Shown: piece by piece, positions 31,425 through 42,632 of the stretch
How positions within the stretch are numbered: position 1 is the first letter of the stretch
Layout of the letters: each line of letters begins with the position of its first letter
NCBI GenBank assembly: GCA_031002005.1
Contig: CM061918.1
Span: 39,684,947-39,748,946, forward strand
Reading direction: 5' to 3'
From: Vandiemenella viatica
Taxonomy: Eukaryota; Arthropoda; Insecta; Orthoptera; Morabidae
DNA length: 64,000 nucleotides
Notes under the pieces: model-generated
Databases searched by the model: none
What the model saw: only the letters and a program-made list of their open reading frames with translations
What the model was told of the DNA's origin: nothing
Program-made: the position numbers and the translations under genes

Positions 31425-32089
31425 GTAAGTCACATTGTAATTATAGATCTTGAAGTATCTCATAGGTAACTTCAACATTAGGACCTATTGCTATTAATTT
31501 ATTCATTGCTCTCAATAGGATCATATCGTTCTCAAATTTTTGTTGGTGTGGTGTAGAAAATTGGCATATATTACTACTTTACACCTGAAAAGCTAGCCTT
31601 ATTGTAGACAAGTGTCGAAAATTTAATTTAAGCAGGTCAAGTTTACATCGTGACACGGTGAATATGGTATTCTGCAGACTCTACTCAAGTTTCAGTTTAC
31701 ACTGAAAGTGTACTATGAATTTAATTGTGATAATTTGTGCTGTGTGAACTACTAAACGTGATTAAATAAACGTTGTTGCCCGAAATGTAGTTCGCGATAA
31801 ATTTCATGTGTTTATGTGTGTATACATAGTTTGATTTTGTAGCAGCAATACTAACGGAACTTTTGTTGGTAGGTTGAAATGCGGTGTGTGCCAGAGGAGA
31901 ACAAACAATTTATTTATTATTAGTTAGCTTCTGACTTATAAATGCACTGATTTTGCTAGAAAAATTATATAGGCCACTAACAGCACAATATCATCGAAGT
32001 AAGCTCAGAAACTATGAGGTCTTTGAAATGATCATTTTCTTAAAAGTTCTAAACATTGACTTAGGCTATTTTTAAAATTTCAGATTTTG
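31425..32089. other. Unassigned AT-rich stretch
   Basis: Would be intronic if the THAP exon is real. No supported features. Confidence 0.35.
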
Positions 32090-33075
32090 GTAACGTTTTT
32101 ATTCTGGTCCAGGCCACATTTCAACCTAACCACAAGGATTATTATAAAATAAAACACCCAAACTGCACGTGCTGCAAAATTATCTTTAGGTCCAGCCTGC
32201 ATCATAACCGGAAGTTCTATCATTACCCTGCCGGCACAATTTGATGATGAATTCTTATATAACTCAACGAAACAAATCGAAAATAAAGAATATTTTTTTT
32301 TTTTTGTATATCTCGATAAGTTTTTCGGATATAGCATGTTAAAAATCAGTTATAGGTATAGTTCCTTGTAATTTTGGTGATCTTTTTTTTTGTTTCAGGC
32401 CGTAATTCAACCTAACAACAATCACTAGGAAGAAAATAAAACACCTATATTGCATTTCCACATTGTGGATATTGTAGTTTCAGTGAATTTTTTTTCTGGT
32501 CCAGGCCAGATCTCACCCTAACGTCCTCACATTTGAGATACAATATCTCTGTAAGCGAAATATCAAAATGATTTATTCATTAATTCGATTTGTCTCGTTA
32601 AGTTGCGTACGAATTCGTCATCAAATTTGGAAATGGCGAAAGTTTTGTCCTGGTCCAAGCCGCATTTCAACCTAACCACGTCAATTTTAAGGTACAATAT
32701 CTTGAGAACTAAGCGAGATAACAAAACTTTTTAGTCTTTACTTTCAGTTTGTCTCATCGAGTTACATAAGAATTCGTCATCAAATTGCGGCGCCCGGTTA
32801 TCGTTGAATCCCCTCATAACCTAACAACCTCACTTTTGAGACAGCGAACTAAGCGAGATATCCAAAAATTTTATTCTTTATTTTCGATTTGTATCGTCGT
32901 GTTACATAAGAATCTATCATCAAATTTGACTTTGGGGACACGTTTCTTCTGAATTTCAGCCAGAAACTCTACTCTTTTGAGACAGTATATCTCGAGAACT
33001 AAGCACGATATCAAAAAATTTTATTCTTCATTTTTGATCTGTCTCGTCGAGGTACATAATAATCCATCATGAAAT
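32090..33075 (+). repeat. Diverged tandem array of about 150-bp units with one inverted unit
   Basis: Four direct units start near 32495, 32635, 32785 and 32930. Each runs from a GGTCCAGGCC…TTTCAACCTAAC block through ATCTCGAGAACTAAGCGAGAT to ATTTGTCTCGTCGAGTTACA and GAATTCGTCATCAAATTTG. At 32240-32300 the last block is present in reverse complement, so part of the array is flipped. The GGTCCAGGC…CATTTCAACCTA block also occurs alone at 43834 (inside a MITE) and, diverged, at 47315. Confidence 0.8.
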
Positions 33076-34721
33076 AGCGGTGCCACGGTTGTCTTATTAT
33101 TCCCTTGAGGTTTTTGTGCCTATTCCCCGTCTTCCTACGGCCAAGCAATATGGTGGCCCCCCACCCCACTTCTCTCTACCTGGTTTCACTCCAGTAAGTG
33201 GTGAAGGACCCTTGCGTCGTCTCCATATATTCATTCCTCCATGGTATCCTCATCCTCCAGGATAAGTCTAACATCAGCCCAACATTAACCATGGAACAAA
33301 GAAAAGAGAGGAGACCACATACAACGAAGTGACGCCGAGAGGAGAGCGGTGGGGTGGGGAGGTCGCCATATTGGTCGGGCCAAGAAATAAATATATAGTT
33401 AATAGTTATTGTTTTTCACCCATTTTCAAATCATGAATTGAAAGAGTCTTGAATATTTACCATTATGAAGTTCTTATGATGTGAAACTGAATCAATATGC
33501 TTGCTCTGGTGATCCTCCCACTTCCCGGGAGAAACATATTCTGATGAGAAGAGCATAATTGTCACCAGCTGTCTGCGAAACATGTAACACTTAAAGTACA
33601 TAAGGTGATAATAATAATAAAAATGAGTGTATTGTTTGTGAATTGTGATAAGTATGAGGCATAAATTAGGGACTCCCCGTTCCAGTGAGGTGACGCCTTA
33701 ACATGCACGTCCACATTGGAGGGTATATCATTTATTATAATAATTTATAGCTTTAAAATAGAATATATTTTAATTGTGTGAGTGATTGAGGTTTTAGATA
33801 GCTTTAAATTGTAGCTTAGTGATTTATTTAAATTTTAATCGCAAGGCTAATTTCGATATTTTTTGCACGCCTAAATTTAGTTGGAAGTAGGTTTATTTCT
33901 TAATATTCATACAATTAATGCTTTTTTGTTAGGTTGTATAGTTTTTGGTGTTGATTTAATTAATATTTTTTGCGTTTCCTAGCTGAAGTCTGCGTTTGTT
34001 GTGAGTTAATACAGCCATTTTTCCTAGGATAGGTTAGGTTGAACAAATATTTCTCTTGTGCTTTTTGTTACCTGCTGATAGTAATTGTTTGTAATCATCA
34101 GTGGAAAATGTAATAATTTCTGCAAGACATTGAGCGCTCAGGTATTTTGCGATGTACCATGGTATGTTTGAAGTAGTTTCATTATAGTAACTGTAGAGGC
34201 ATATAAAAAGGGGAAGTGGAGAACATTATTCCATAAATGTGCTTAATTATTATTAATCATTACTGCTTTTGAGGACTCAAAATATTCATGATTATTCAGT
34301 TTTTGTTTGTATTTGTCTTCCTCGTCTCTTCCCAAAACATCTTCATATGTTCACTGTGTTCCTGTTTGCTTTGTTCAGTCCATTTTGTTCCTGTTTTCTT
34401 CTGTATTTTAAATTTTGTATTCATAATTCTGTTCCTGAATTGTCCCCTTTCCTTTGTCATTTCCTTGCTGATCCTTGCGTGATTCAAGTTCTCTTCTATT
34501 TCCTGGAACCAATTGGTGCTTAATTGTAATTAAAGTTAGTATAACAGGAGGCAAGGATTGTGCCCTTGCGGAAGATCTATTATATGCTAGGAAGGAAAAG
34601 GGGTTGGCTACGAAGGGAGAGAATCAGTAAGAGGGGAAAAAAATTAGAATGAGGGGAATATCTGATTTATTTCTTGTTGCCGTCGCAAATAGATTTGATC
34701 TGTTGCCCGAGATAGATATTT
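33076..34721. other. Unassigned; GC-richer patch then AT-rich DNA
   Basis: 33120-33400 is GC-richer than its surroundings, with a proline-rich 61-codon frame (33080-33265) and a CCATATTGG motif (a CArG-box form) at about 33367-33375. From 33400 to 34720 it is AT-rich, with overlapping short frames on both strands near 34270-34520 that look like chance. Confidence 0.35.
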
Positions 34722-34803
34722 AATTTCATTTAATTTAATTGCAATGGAGCACAGGCTCCCGTGGCAATTTCCCTACACCCCCGTCTTCCCCCTATACTGC
34801 ACC
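34722..34803 (-). mobile_element. CR1-like LINE 3' end only
   Basis: Contains the family 3' UTR in reverse (GCAATGGAGCACAGGCTCCC, GTGGCAATTTCCCTACAC) with its ATTTAATTTAATTG tail at the left. It is a very short 5'-truncated insertion. Confidence 0.85.
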
Positions 34804-35840
34804 CAAGAGTGCTTTGTAGATGTAGGAGCAGGGGAAAAGCAACAGACTTGTAGAAAAAATTGTGTAGTTATATCTAGTAGAAAAGAGATAAGGAAGAAGG
34901 TTTTGATGCTTGGCAGTGAAAGAGGTCTGGGTTCATTGATTTAGGACAAAGTAGGGTCAGATTTCTAGGTCATGAATATCTTCAAACCAAGTGCTTCTAT
35001 TTCTCAGATAGTATAAGACATGTTCTTTATGCAAGGACTTCATAAATGAGGATCATATAGTGTTACAGGGAAATGGTTTAGATGTGGATGATAGTTATTA
35101 TATTAGATATGCTTAAGGTTGCGAAAGGAGCGTGCCATACTTGGGTGCAGCTGTTGTCGGTCCTTAGAAGTTAAGAACGACCAAAGATGAAAACACTGCG
35201 AGCGAGTAAATCGGGAGTTAAGTGGCTTCTTATGTTTGACATCGCATCTGGCATGGATTTGATACCTATCGGTGGTATTGGTGGATGCGGTTATACTAGT
35301 CATAACCGACACCTGAACGGTAGACAGAATGGTATTTTTTTCAGATTTGATCGCTAGGTGTATAATTGTTAATTGGTGCTACTTCATCTTATAAAAGGGA
35401 ATCTGTAATTAAATTAGGATCAGGCATTGTGGTACCCCGTTAGTTCGGAGAGGGGGGTGGGGATAGTATCATGTTGAAATTTTACCGGGAAGTTAATATT
35501 AAATTTCTAATTTGGTTAATTGGTGAACTAGAATCTTGAATGCTGCAAGAATTCAAGCTACACAGAAATTTTCAATTTATTCTGTCTTCTGGCTTATACA
35601 AGGCCGGGCATATTTAACGTTACATTAAACACAAGATATTCAAAGAAAACAAACAAGCAATGCCCGGCGTTTACAATTGGCCGGATAAATGCAAACATAA
35701 ACAGTTTTAAATATTTCAAAGTCTTTGCAAAGTTAATATACAATAGAGTGGCGTCGCAGGCCAACAAATTAAAGTTAACATTTACAAAATTCCCAGGGGT
35801 GCCAATTAAAGTGAAAAGCATCATTTGAATTAGTTATAAT
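34804..35840. other. Unassigned stretch with a structured GC-balanced block
   Basis: The block at about 35105-35340 ends in a T-run and has a mixed composition unlike its AT-rich neighbours. It could be a small-RNA-derived repeat but matches nothing I can name. Confidence 0.3.
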
Positions 35841-37495
35841 AATGAGCAAGATGCTTAAAAGTTCGAAGTTAATGAATATGGAAAGTTGGTTAGCTCAGTA
35901 AATATTGTCATGATTAGAGCAGAGAGTCTAATCTCAGGGACCGCTTAGGGGTTTGTAAGCCTCGTCAAAACCCTATGGAACCTGGAACCATTGACCTTTG
36001 CATTGGTACTTTACCGTTGCTGCATCTGCTTGAGGAAGTGTGACACGCTGTGTTACAGTTGGATGCAAATCCACGGACCCATCCGCGCTAGTACATCTGC
36101 TGATGGCCTCTACCAGGTGAGACACTTTGTTTCCGGCAACATCTGAGCCAGAAATCGTCTAGCTCCAACCATGGACCAACAGCTAGGAGAGTGTGTCGGA
36201 TAGTACGTCTACACTCCAGCTCGTCTGAACAGCAAGTCCATTCTCATGGCGTCCTCTTCTCCCGCCACGAAAAGCCAGCTTCCCTCTCCCAGTACATGGA
36301 AAAGAAGCCTTTCATTAACAAATGTTGACCCTGTGGTCATACACGATTGGTGAAACGATGTAGCCCACAATCACGTGTGTCGTGCCGTTGCTAATATTCG
36401 TCGCTCGTTTCGCGCACATTTCACTGACCTTGCGCCCCTCAACGGAGAGCCGGGGACTTCGTCCTCACCACCTAAAGGCATATTTCCGTCCTTCACTGCC
36501 CGTTCCATTGTGTACGCGGCGTCTGGCTGTCGCCAGCGTTCGGCACTGTCCGGCTATTTGAACGCTTAAAACTGCAGTTCCAACATTTTCCACATTTAAT
36601 ACTTTCTTAACAGAAATCTTGCAATTAATTAAATTACGTAATAATAAATTTGGCCGCCCAGGCTTAATACATAATTATTTATGCATCAATTAGCCCTAAA
36701 ATTTACATTTTTAATAAACAAATATAATACAAATGAATATTAATTATGACTATATTAATATTCATTGGGGATGACTCAGTCATACCACAGTATTAAACAG
36801 AAAGTCTTAACAGAAGTTGGCTTAAGCAGCTATCAGTTTTCAGACAGTAAAACTAAATTAATGTATTGCGTCAAAATATCATAGAGTTAGCGAACAAAGT
36901 GGATGAATTGCTAATTCACACAAGTTAATTCAAGATGTCAACAAAATATATGTTTTATACTTGTCTGATACCATATCCCGGTAACTACAGAAATAGATAT
37001 GTTAAACATAACTCACTACAGTTTAATTTCTCATTACTGTAGAAACCACTTGGAGAAAGGAGAAGTCATCGCTTACATTAAAAATGGTTATTGTTTTATT
37101 GATATCAATATTAGAAAGTTTTTTTTTCGAACATTTTGAAGCGTGTGCAACACAGATAAATTTATGTGAAGAAAAGTTTATGATAGTGATTGTAAACAGA
37201 CCACTCTCTAGAAACTTTGCTCTCTTTCTGAAGAACCTTGAACTCTTATTAACAGTTTTAAGCAGAAAAGTAGGTAACATAATTTTGTGCAGTGATTTTA
37301 ATTATGTACACTACTGTTTGTATAAGTTGCATCACCCAGTAGTAATGGTCTGAATCACTGCAAAATCGGAATATGTGTTGAACAGTGAAACCATAATAAA
37401 TGATTAAGATTGTGTGATCAGACAGATTACAGTTACATCTTGCTTAGTTAGTGCAGAGTCGTCAAATCAAGTGTAAACGTGCAAGCAGTGGCGGT
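35841..37495. other. Unassigned; GC-balanced island then AT-rich DNA
   Basis: About 35930-36560 is clearly less AT-rich than its flanks and holds a 64-codon frame (36375-36569) without family resemblance. The remainder is AT-rich with overlapping chance frames on both strands around 37023-37353. Confidence 0.35.
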
Positions 37496-38360
37496 ATGCC
37501 TCGTTGATGAAGCATGTGAGCGAGTTCAAATGTATTGGAATGATTGATCTCCGGAAAATAGGTTTGCCATACAGTGACGTAGCGTCTCTCACAAGGCGCG
37601 TTGCTATGGCTGTGATGCATATGTGAAGCCAGCGGATAGAGAGTCGCACACAGCGACAAGCGCGTATTGGACCACAAAATGTGGCCACAGTGCGGGCATG
37701 GCCGTAACCGATAGAACAGCTTCGTCCAGAGAGCTGACCCGAAGTTTGGAGCACTACAAAGAGTGTGGACATGTCTGCATCGACGGTTCTACTCCTTCTG
37801 CTGAGGGTTGCACTGGTGGCATGGTTGCCATAGCGTCGACTTCCGTTGACCAGAAATCACCAACGCCTCAGACTGGATGGGCACATAAACGCCGTCATTG
37901 ACGTGTTGAGTGGTATTTTTGGACGAGTCTCAATTCAATTTGTTCTACAGTGACAGCCGCTTACGTTTTAGACGCTTCCGTTGTGAACTTAATCGGGCAG
38001 ACTGAACATGAGACAGTAGAGCTCCTCTTGCAAGCAGTTACACATGAAATATTTCAGCAGGACAATGCTCGGCCACATGTGGCGAGGAATGTGCAATCCT
38101 TCTTCGAAGAACAACGGGTACCACTGCTTCTCTGACATGTCACTCATCGAAAATATCTGGAATACAGTTATTCAACAACTAGCACGTTCTGGTCCTTCTA
38201 CAATCAGTGTCACTGCTGTGTGGATGAAGCCTAAAAATCGTGTGGCAGTTTGTTCCCCAGCGGTATAATAAGGATCTGTTTCCTTCATGCCACGACATAT
38301 AGAGACTCTGATTGCAGCACGTGGCAGCTTCACATTGTACGATAATTTCAAGGTCAAAGT
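37496..38360 (+). pseudogene. Tc1-like (IS630-Tc1) transposase, broken
   Basis: The N-terminal HTH reads SEFKCIGMIDLRKIGLPYSDVA (about 37508-37575). The linker RTQRQARIGPQNVATV and MAVTDRTASSRELTRSLEHY come next, then LSASTV/LRVALVA and PLTRNHQRLR blocks in alternating frames. The second catalytic Asp is in FQQDNARPHVARNVQSFF (about 38055-38110), and the glutamate is in SLIENIWNTV (about 38140). At least five frame breaks. Terminal repeats were not identified. Confidence 0.85.
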
Positions 38361-38489
38361 GCTTGTTCAATTCTGTAAATCTGATCATTTGTGTATAGAG
38401 AATGGAAAAATAAAATAGTTGTATTATGATAAGTGAGAGATTCTGCTTCTAAGATTGAAAGTAGTGAGAAGCAACCTAACATTGACCGG

Positions 38490-38745
38490 CATGTAGGCTC
38501 CAGAAGAAAACAAATCAGAAGAATCTGAACAATTTTATGAATATATTCAATAATGATGAATAAAATTAGTAAAAGATACTTTCTAATAATCGCTGGTAAT
38601 TTTAATGCTCGAGTAGGAAACAGCCCAATTCCAGATGTAATGGTAAATAAAGGTGAATACACGTTAAATGAAAATTGTAAATTACTGTTAGAATTTGCGT
38701 TCTTCAACTAATTAAAGATTACTAATACATTTTTTGCAAAAAAGG
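38490..38745 (+). pseudogene. LINE endonuclease fragment
   Basis: Reads EESEQFYEYIQ, then IIAGNFNARVGNSPIPDVM, then LNENCKLLLEFAFFN-LKITNTFF. This is the GDFNARVG region of an APE endonuclease (catalytic GDFN changed to GNFN), ending at the hairpin at 38736. Confidence 0.8.
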
Positions 38746-38771
38746 ATATACTCGTAGATATCCTTTTTTGC
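38736..38771. repeat. Perfect 14-bp stem hairpin
   Basis: GCAAAAAAGGATAT and its exact complement are separated by 8 nt (ACTCGTAG). The 3' arm contains TTTTTT. It starts inside the LINE fragment and marks where the homology stops. Confidence 0.92.
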
Positions 38772-38878
38772 ATAGAGTGTAAGGTCATAAGATTAATCTG
38801 TTACAAGGTGAAGGAATAAGACATTTATTTCGAATAAGTAATAATGTCAACAAAGAATGTAAAATTATAACTTCATCA

Positions 38879-39170
38879 GGGGGCATCCATAAATTACGTG
38901 AGGTGTTTTTTCTGATTCCCGGACTCCCCCCCTCCGGTGAGACTTCGTGAGATCTGGCCCGACCCGCCTCCCCTTTCTGGTGAGATCTGGTCCGTGAGAC
39001 CCCGCCCCCCCCTAGAAACCGCCCTCGCAACTTTTTGAGACCTTTTTTTTTAGGCCTCACCCCCACTTTGCCACGAAAAAAAACCCTAAAATCGACTTTC
39101 GCGACATTTGTAGACCTTTGAATTCCGTTGACCCCCCCTATTTCACTTCAAGTAATTTATGGACTCCCCC
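38879..39170 (+). mobile_element. Harbinger-type MITE, copy 1
   Basis: The ends are GGGGGCATCCATAAATTACG and the imperfect inverse (AAGTAATTTATGGACTCCCCC). The unit is flanked by 3-bp TCA (38876-38878 and 39171-39173). 292 bp, very C/G-skewed interior with repeated GGTGAGATCTGG. Confidence 0.88.
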
Positions 39171-39176
39171 TCATTA

Positions 39177-39390
39177 GGGAGCATCCGTAAATTACGTGAG
39201 GTGTTTCTCCCTTCTGGTGAGACTTTGTGAGATCTGGCTCGACCTGCCCCGCCCCCTAGAAATCGCCGTCGCAACAAAAATTTCCAAACTCTCACGTGAG
39301 ATTTCCGTTGACCTCCCCCCCTCCCCCTTGGTGAGATTTCGCTGGAACCCCCCCCCCCTATTTCACCTCACGTATTTTATGGACGCCCCC
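39177..39390 (+). mobile_element. Harbinger-type MITE, copy 2
   Basis: Same ends as copy 1 (GGGAGCATCCGTAAATTACG … TATTTTATGGACGCCCCC), flanked by TTA (39174-39176 and 39391-39393). 214 bp. It abuts the TCA duplication of copy 1 with no base in between. Confidence 0.9.
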
Positions 39391-39431
39391 TTACTGAAAA
39401 TAACAATGCAGCCATTCGAAATAAAATAACG

Positions 39432-39640
39432 AGCGTGGTAAATGAACGGTTAACGTTCTGGCCTCGCATTCGAATCCCCGTCCGGGCATCCAGATTTAGG
39501 TTTTCCATGGTTTCCCAAAATTACTCGAGGCAAATATCAGGATGGATCCTTCAAAAGGAGATGGTAGAATTCCTTACCGTTCCTTGCATCTAATCCTCTT
39601 CCACCTCTAATTACTTCGACGTCGATGTGGCATCAAGCCA
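39432..39640 (+). mobile_element. tRNA-derived SINE, family 1
   Basis: GAGCGTGG…CGGTTAACGTTCTGGCCTCG head, the B-box part CGAATCCCC and the usual body. The segment between the anticodon region and the B box is deleted. Confidence 0.85.
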
Positions 39641-40264
39641 GAGGCATAAAAAAGAATGTTGACACATTGATCAACATTGTGGATAACAGGGTTTTGTCGA
39701 CCCAGCGACACGGAAAACTCCTAGGTGCCAGTCAATGCGGGACTCGCGTAGACAAACACTGGTTATCAACAAGTGTTTACAGAGGGTCCAAGCCAGATAC
39801 AACTAACAAACTACGGGTCGCGGGTGTTCCTTTATACCGTAAATCCACTCTGAAAGAACATCGTATTGGATGCGACTGACTCAATTACCGTCACCTTCCC
39901 AAAATAGATTCATTGTTTGTTTGTTGCAAAAGATGGTCTGCTGAAAAAAGCGGAGCTGCAATTGAAGTCACTGAAGTCCATAGCTTTATGTTCTAGCGTT
40001 CTCCTCATAGACTTGCAGAAACATACGCGTCGCGCTTTGTTGGCAGAACTCGATGTAACAGTAGAACAGTTTACGGCTTGCAACTCGGGTTAGCTGGTTC
40101 GCACCCCGGTCTCAGAAGTAATTCTCAGTATCTGATACTTGGCCACGATTCATTAACACCAGATTGTGTACCAAAGTCTTGGGTTAAAACCAAGGACTGT
40201 TTCATATGTCGCAGCAGCATACCACAGCGTTGATACTGATTCATCTGTCCAATGGGACAGAGGT
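39641..40264. other. Unassigned stretch
   Basis: Mixed composition. A tRNA-like B box (GGTTCGCACC) occurs near 40100 without a convincing A box. Confidence 0.35.
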
Positions 40265-40412
40265 TTGGCTTATGGCTTTACGTCTTCTCGACTTCGACGT
40301 CATTAGAGGCCTGGGGCAAAGTATGAGATGGAATTCGGCCATGGCCTTTTTGAGGGTGATTCGAACCCGTGTCCTCCAGAATAGACGGCCCAAGCTTTAC
40401 CGCTTATCCACC
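40265..40412 (-). mobile_element. tRNA-derived SINE, family 1, internally deleted
   Basis: Reverse copy: GGCTTTACGTCTTCTCGACT tail, GAATTCGGCCATGGCC, then directly the B-box side ATTCGAACCCG and GCTTTACCGCTTATCC. The TTTTCCATGG core is missing. Confidence 0.8.
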
Positions 40413-40551
40413 ACGTTTGGTCTTCAGGGTAGGTACCTTTACCGTGAGTTCCTTTTTACGCTTTATAGCTTATTTTAAATAAAGGCCTAAGTTAATTCCT
40501 CAAAACTACACAAACGGAGCAGCATAACACCAAAACCAATCTTAATCTAAT

Positions 40552-40757
40552 TTAATTGCGATAGAGCACACTTTCCGGTGGCAATTTCCCTGCACAGCCA
40601 TCCACCCCCGATTTTCTTGTACCGACCTACTTTTATCCTCTAAAAATTTCGACTTTAAATTCTTTCAACGTTTTTGATAAATTATTCATCATTTTTCTTG
40701 GTAACTTATCCCAATCCCTGACACCTTTAACTACGAATGAAAATCTTCCCATACCCT
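40552..40757 (-). pseudogene. CR1-like LINE ORF2 C-terminus and 3' end, cut by the gap
   Basis: Reverse strand: GMGRFSFVVKGVRDWDKLPR, KMMNNLSKTLKEFKVEIFRG, stop, then the family 3' UTR. The upstream part would lie in the N gap. Confidence 0.85.
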
Positions 40758-41757
40758 NNNNNNNNNNNNNNNNNNNNNNNNNNNNNNNNNNNNNNNNNNN
40801 NNNNNNNNNNNNNNNNNNNNNNNNNNNNNNNNNNNNNNNNNNNNNNNNNNNNNNNNNNNNNNNNNNNNNNNNNNNNNNNNNNNNNNNNNNNNNNNNNNNN
40901 NNNNNNNNNNNNNNNNNNNNNNNNNNNNNNNNNNNNNNNNNNNNNNNNNNNNNNNNNNNNNNNNNNNNNNNNNNNNNNNNNNNNNNNNNNNNNNNNNNNN
41001 NNNNNNNNNNNNNNNNNNNNNNNNNNNNNNNNNNNNNNNNNNNNNNNNNNNNNNNNNNNNNNNNNNNNNNNNNNNNNNNNNNNNNNNNNNNNNNNNNNNN
41101 NNNNNNNNNNNNNNNNNNNNNNNNNNNNNNNNNNNNNNNNNNNNNNNNNNNNNNNNNNNNNNNNNNNNNNNNNNNNNNNNNNNNNNNNNNNNNNNNNNNN
41201 NNNNNNNNNNNNNNNNNNNNNNNNNNNNNNNNNNNNNNNNNNNNNNNNNNNNNNNNNNNNNNNNNNNNNNNNNNNNNNNNNNNNNNNNNNNNNNNNNNNN
41301 NNNNNNNNNNNNNNNNNNNNNNNNNNNNNNNNNNNNNNNNNNNNNNNNNNNNNNNNNNNNNNNNNNNNNNNNNNNNNNNNNNNNNNNNNNNNNNNNNNNN
41401 NNNNNNNNNNNNNNNNNNNNNNNNNNNNNNNNNNNNNNNNNNNNNNNNNNNNNNNNNNNNNNNNNNNNNNNNNNNNNNNNNNNNNNNNNNNNNNNNNNNN
41501 NNNNNNNNNNNNNNNNNNNNNNNNNNNNNNNNNNNNNNNNNNNNNNNNNNNNNNNNNNNNNNNNNNNNNNNNNNNNNNNNNNNNNNNNNNNNNNNNNNNN
41601 NNNNNNNNNNNNNNNNNNNNNNNNNNNNNNNNNNNNNNNNNNNNNNNNNNNNNNNNNNNNNNNNNNNNNNNNNNNNNNNNNNNNNNNNNNNNNNNNNNNN
41701 NNNNNNNNNNNNNNNNNNNNNNNNNNNNNNNNNNNNNNNNNNNNNNNNNNNNNNNNN
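40758..41757. other. Assembly gap (exactly 1000 N)
   Basis: A run of N of round length, so the real size is probably unknown. Any reading frame across it is an artefact. Confidence 1.
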
Positions 41758-42105
41758 CGGAAGCAGAAATGAAGGGTAAGCGTAAAGGCATTGGGTTTTC
41801 ACAGCTTTCAAGCCGTAGGATTATCGGAGGTAGAGGACCGCATTCCTATTTCCTGACCGCAGTTACTAGAGTGGACATGCCATCATCAGCGACATGGTCC
41901 AGCCCTTTTTCTTTACCTTCTCGCGGATTTTCCCCCGTGATACTCATTTGACAGCAAGTTTCGAGGAAAAATCCTCGGCTACGCGGCCGCCCAAGTTCGG
42001 ATTAAGAGCCTTTGAAAATCCCAGTCGAGACCAGGATTCGAAGGAGGGACCTTTCGCTCTCCACTAGGATGTCTTGACCACTGAGCCACCTGACCGCTCT
42101 ACTAT
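41758..42105 (-). mobile_element. tRNA-derived SINE, family 2
   Basis: Reverse strand: the tRNA-like head GGTGGCTCAGTGGTCAAGAC (A box) and CTTCGAATCCTGG (B box) lie at about 42030-42098. A body of about 270 bp unlike family 1 follows, including GGGATTTTCAAAGGCTCTTA and GGACCATGTCGC blocks. The left end is cut by the gap. Confidence 0.75.
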
Positions 42106-42246
42106 TTCATCGGTCAGTTTTACCGTACTGGTTACACTCCCAAGAAAACGTATTGCCAGATAATTTTCTGAAAGAAACTTCTGATCATCCCCGGGAAAAT
42201 AAACATACGTGATATTGTAACATATACAACTTTACTATTCGTAATC

Positions 42247-42415
42247 GTCTATATCCTTTGAGTCAGGAGGGTACTGTAGGTAGGAATCGGGAAGAAATTC
42301 TACCATAGCCTTTCAGCGCTAACCATCCCGGCATACCTGCAAAAATATCGGAATCCAGCCCACGTCCTCCGTCATACTGATCAACCAGTCACCTTTCCGG
42401 CAGGGAATTTAACAG
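42247..42415 (-). mobile_element. Degenerate SINE, family 1 (probable)
   Basis: Reverse copy with recognisable GGAATCGGGAAGAAATTCTA, CCATAGCCTTTC, CATCCCGGCAT and CCCACGTCCTCCG blocks but many substitutions. Confidence 0.6.
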
Positions 42416-42459
42416 TCATTCCGACATGAACAGCGTAAACATACAGCGACACTAGCGCT

Positions 42460-42632
42460 GCGAGGCGGTGTCTCTGCGCACTACATGGCGACTAGGAATA
42501 GTGGAGGGTCAGTCTAGTTGGGACAGCAGTCGACGCCGTGTTGGGCTTAACTAACGAAACTGTATTAAATATCATGTCTTCAGACTGACAAATATCCCTG
42601 CTGCTTTCTGCCTCTGATAATACACCCAAAGT
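42460..42632 (+). promoter_or_regulatory. Candidate promoter / non-coding first exon
   Basis: A GC-balanced island has an arthropod-type initiator TCAGTC (about 42511) and ends with CCCAAAG|TAAGT, close to a donor, near 42631. No coding exon was found downstream. The grouping may be chance. Confidence 0.2.

Noticed and set aside
33367..33375. CArG box (CCATATTGG) as an SRF-type promoter element
   Set aside because: A single 9-bp match in a GC-richer patch with no transcript evidence; expected by chance in 64 kb.
35105..35340. 5S rRNA-like or other small-RNA gene (CCATAC … AGAAGTTAAG, T-run at the end)
   Set aside because: Only two short strings resemble 5S rRNA, their spacing is too short, and the downstream promoter box region does not match.
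35890..35950. tRNA-like start (GGTTAGCTCAGT … AGAGCAGAGAGTCTAATCTC)
   Set aside because: An A-box-like and an anticodon-arm-like stretch are present, but no B box (GGTTCGAATCC) or acceptor stem follows.
40633..41951. Very long reading frames (354-404 codons) on both strands
   Set aside because: They run through the 1000-N gap; only the few residues outside the N are real, and those on the minus strand belong to a LINE C-terminus.
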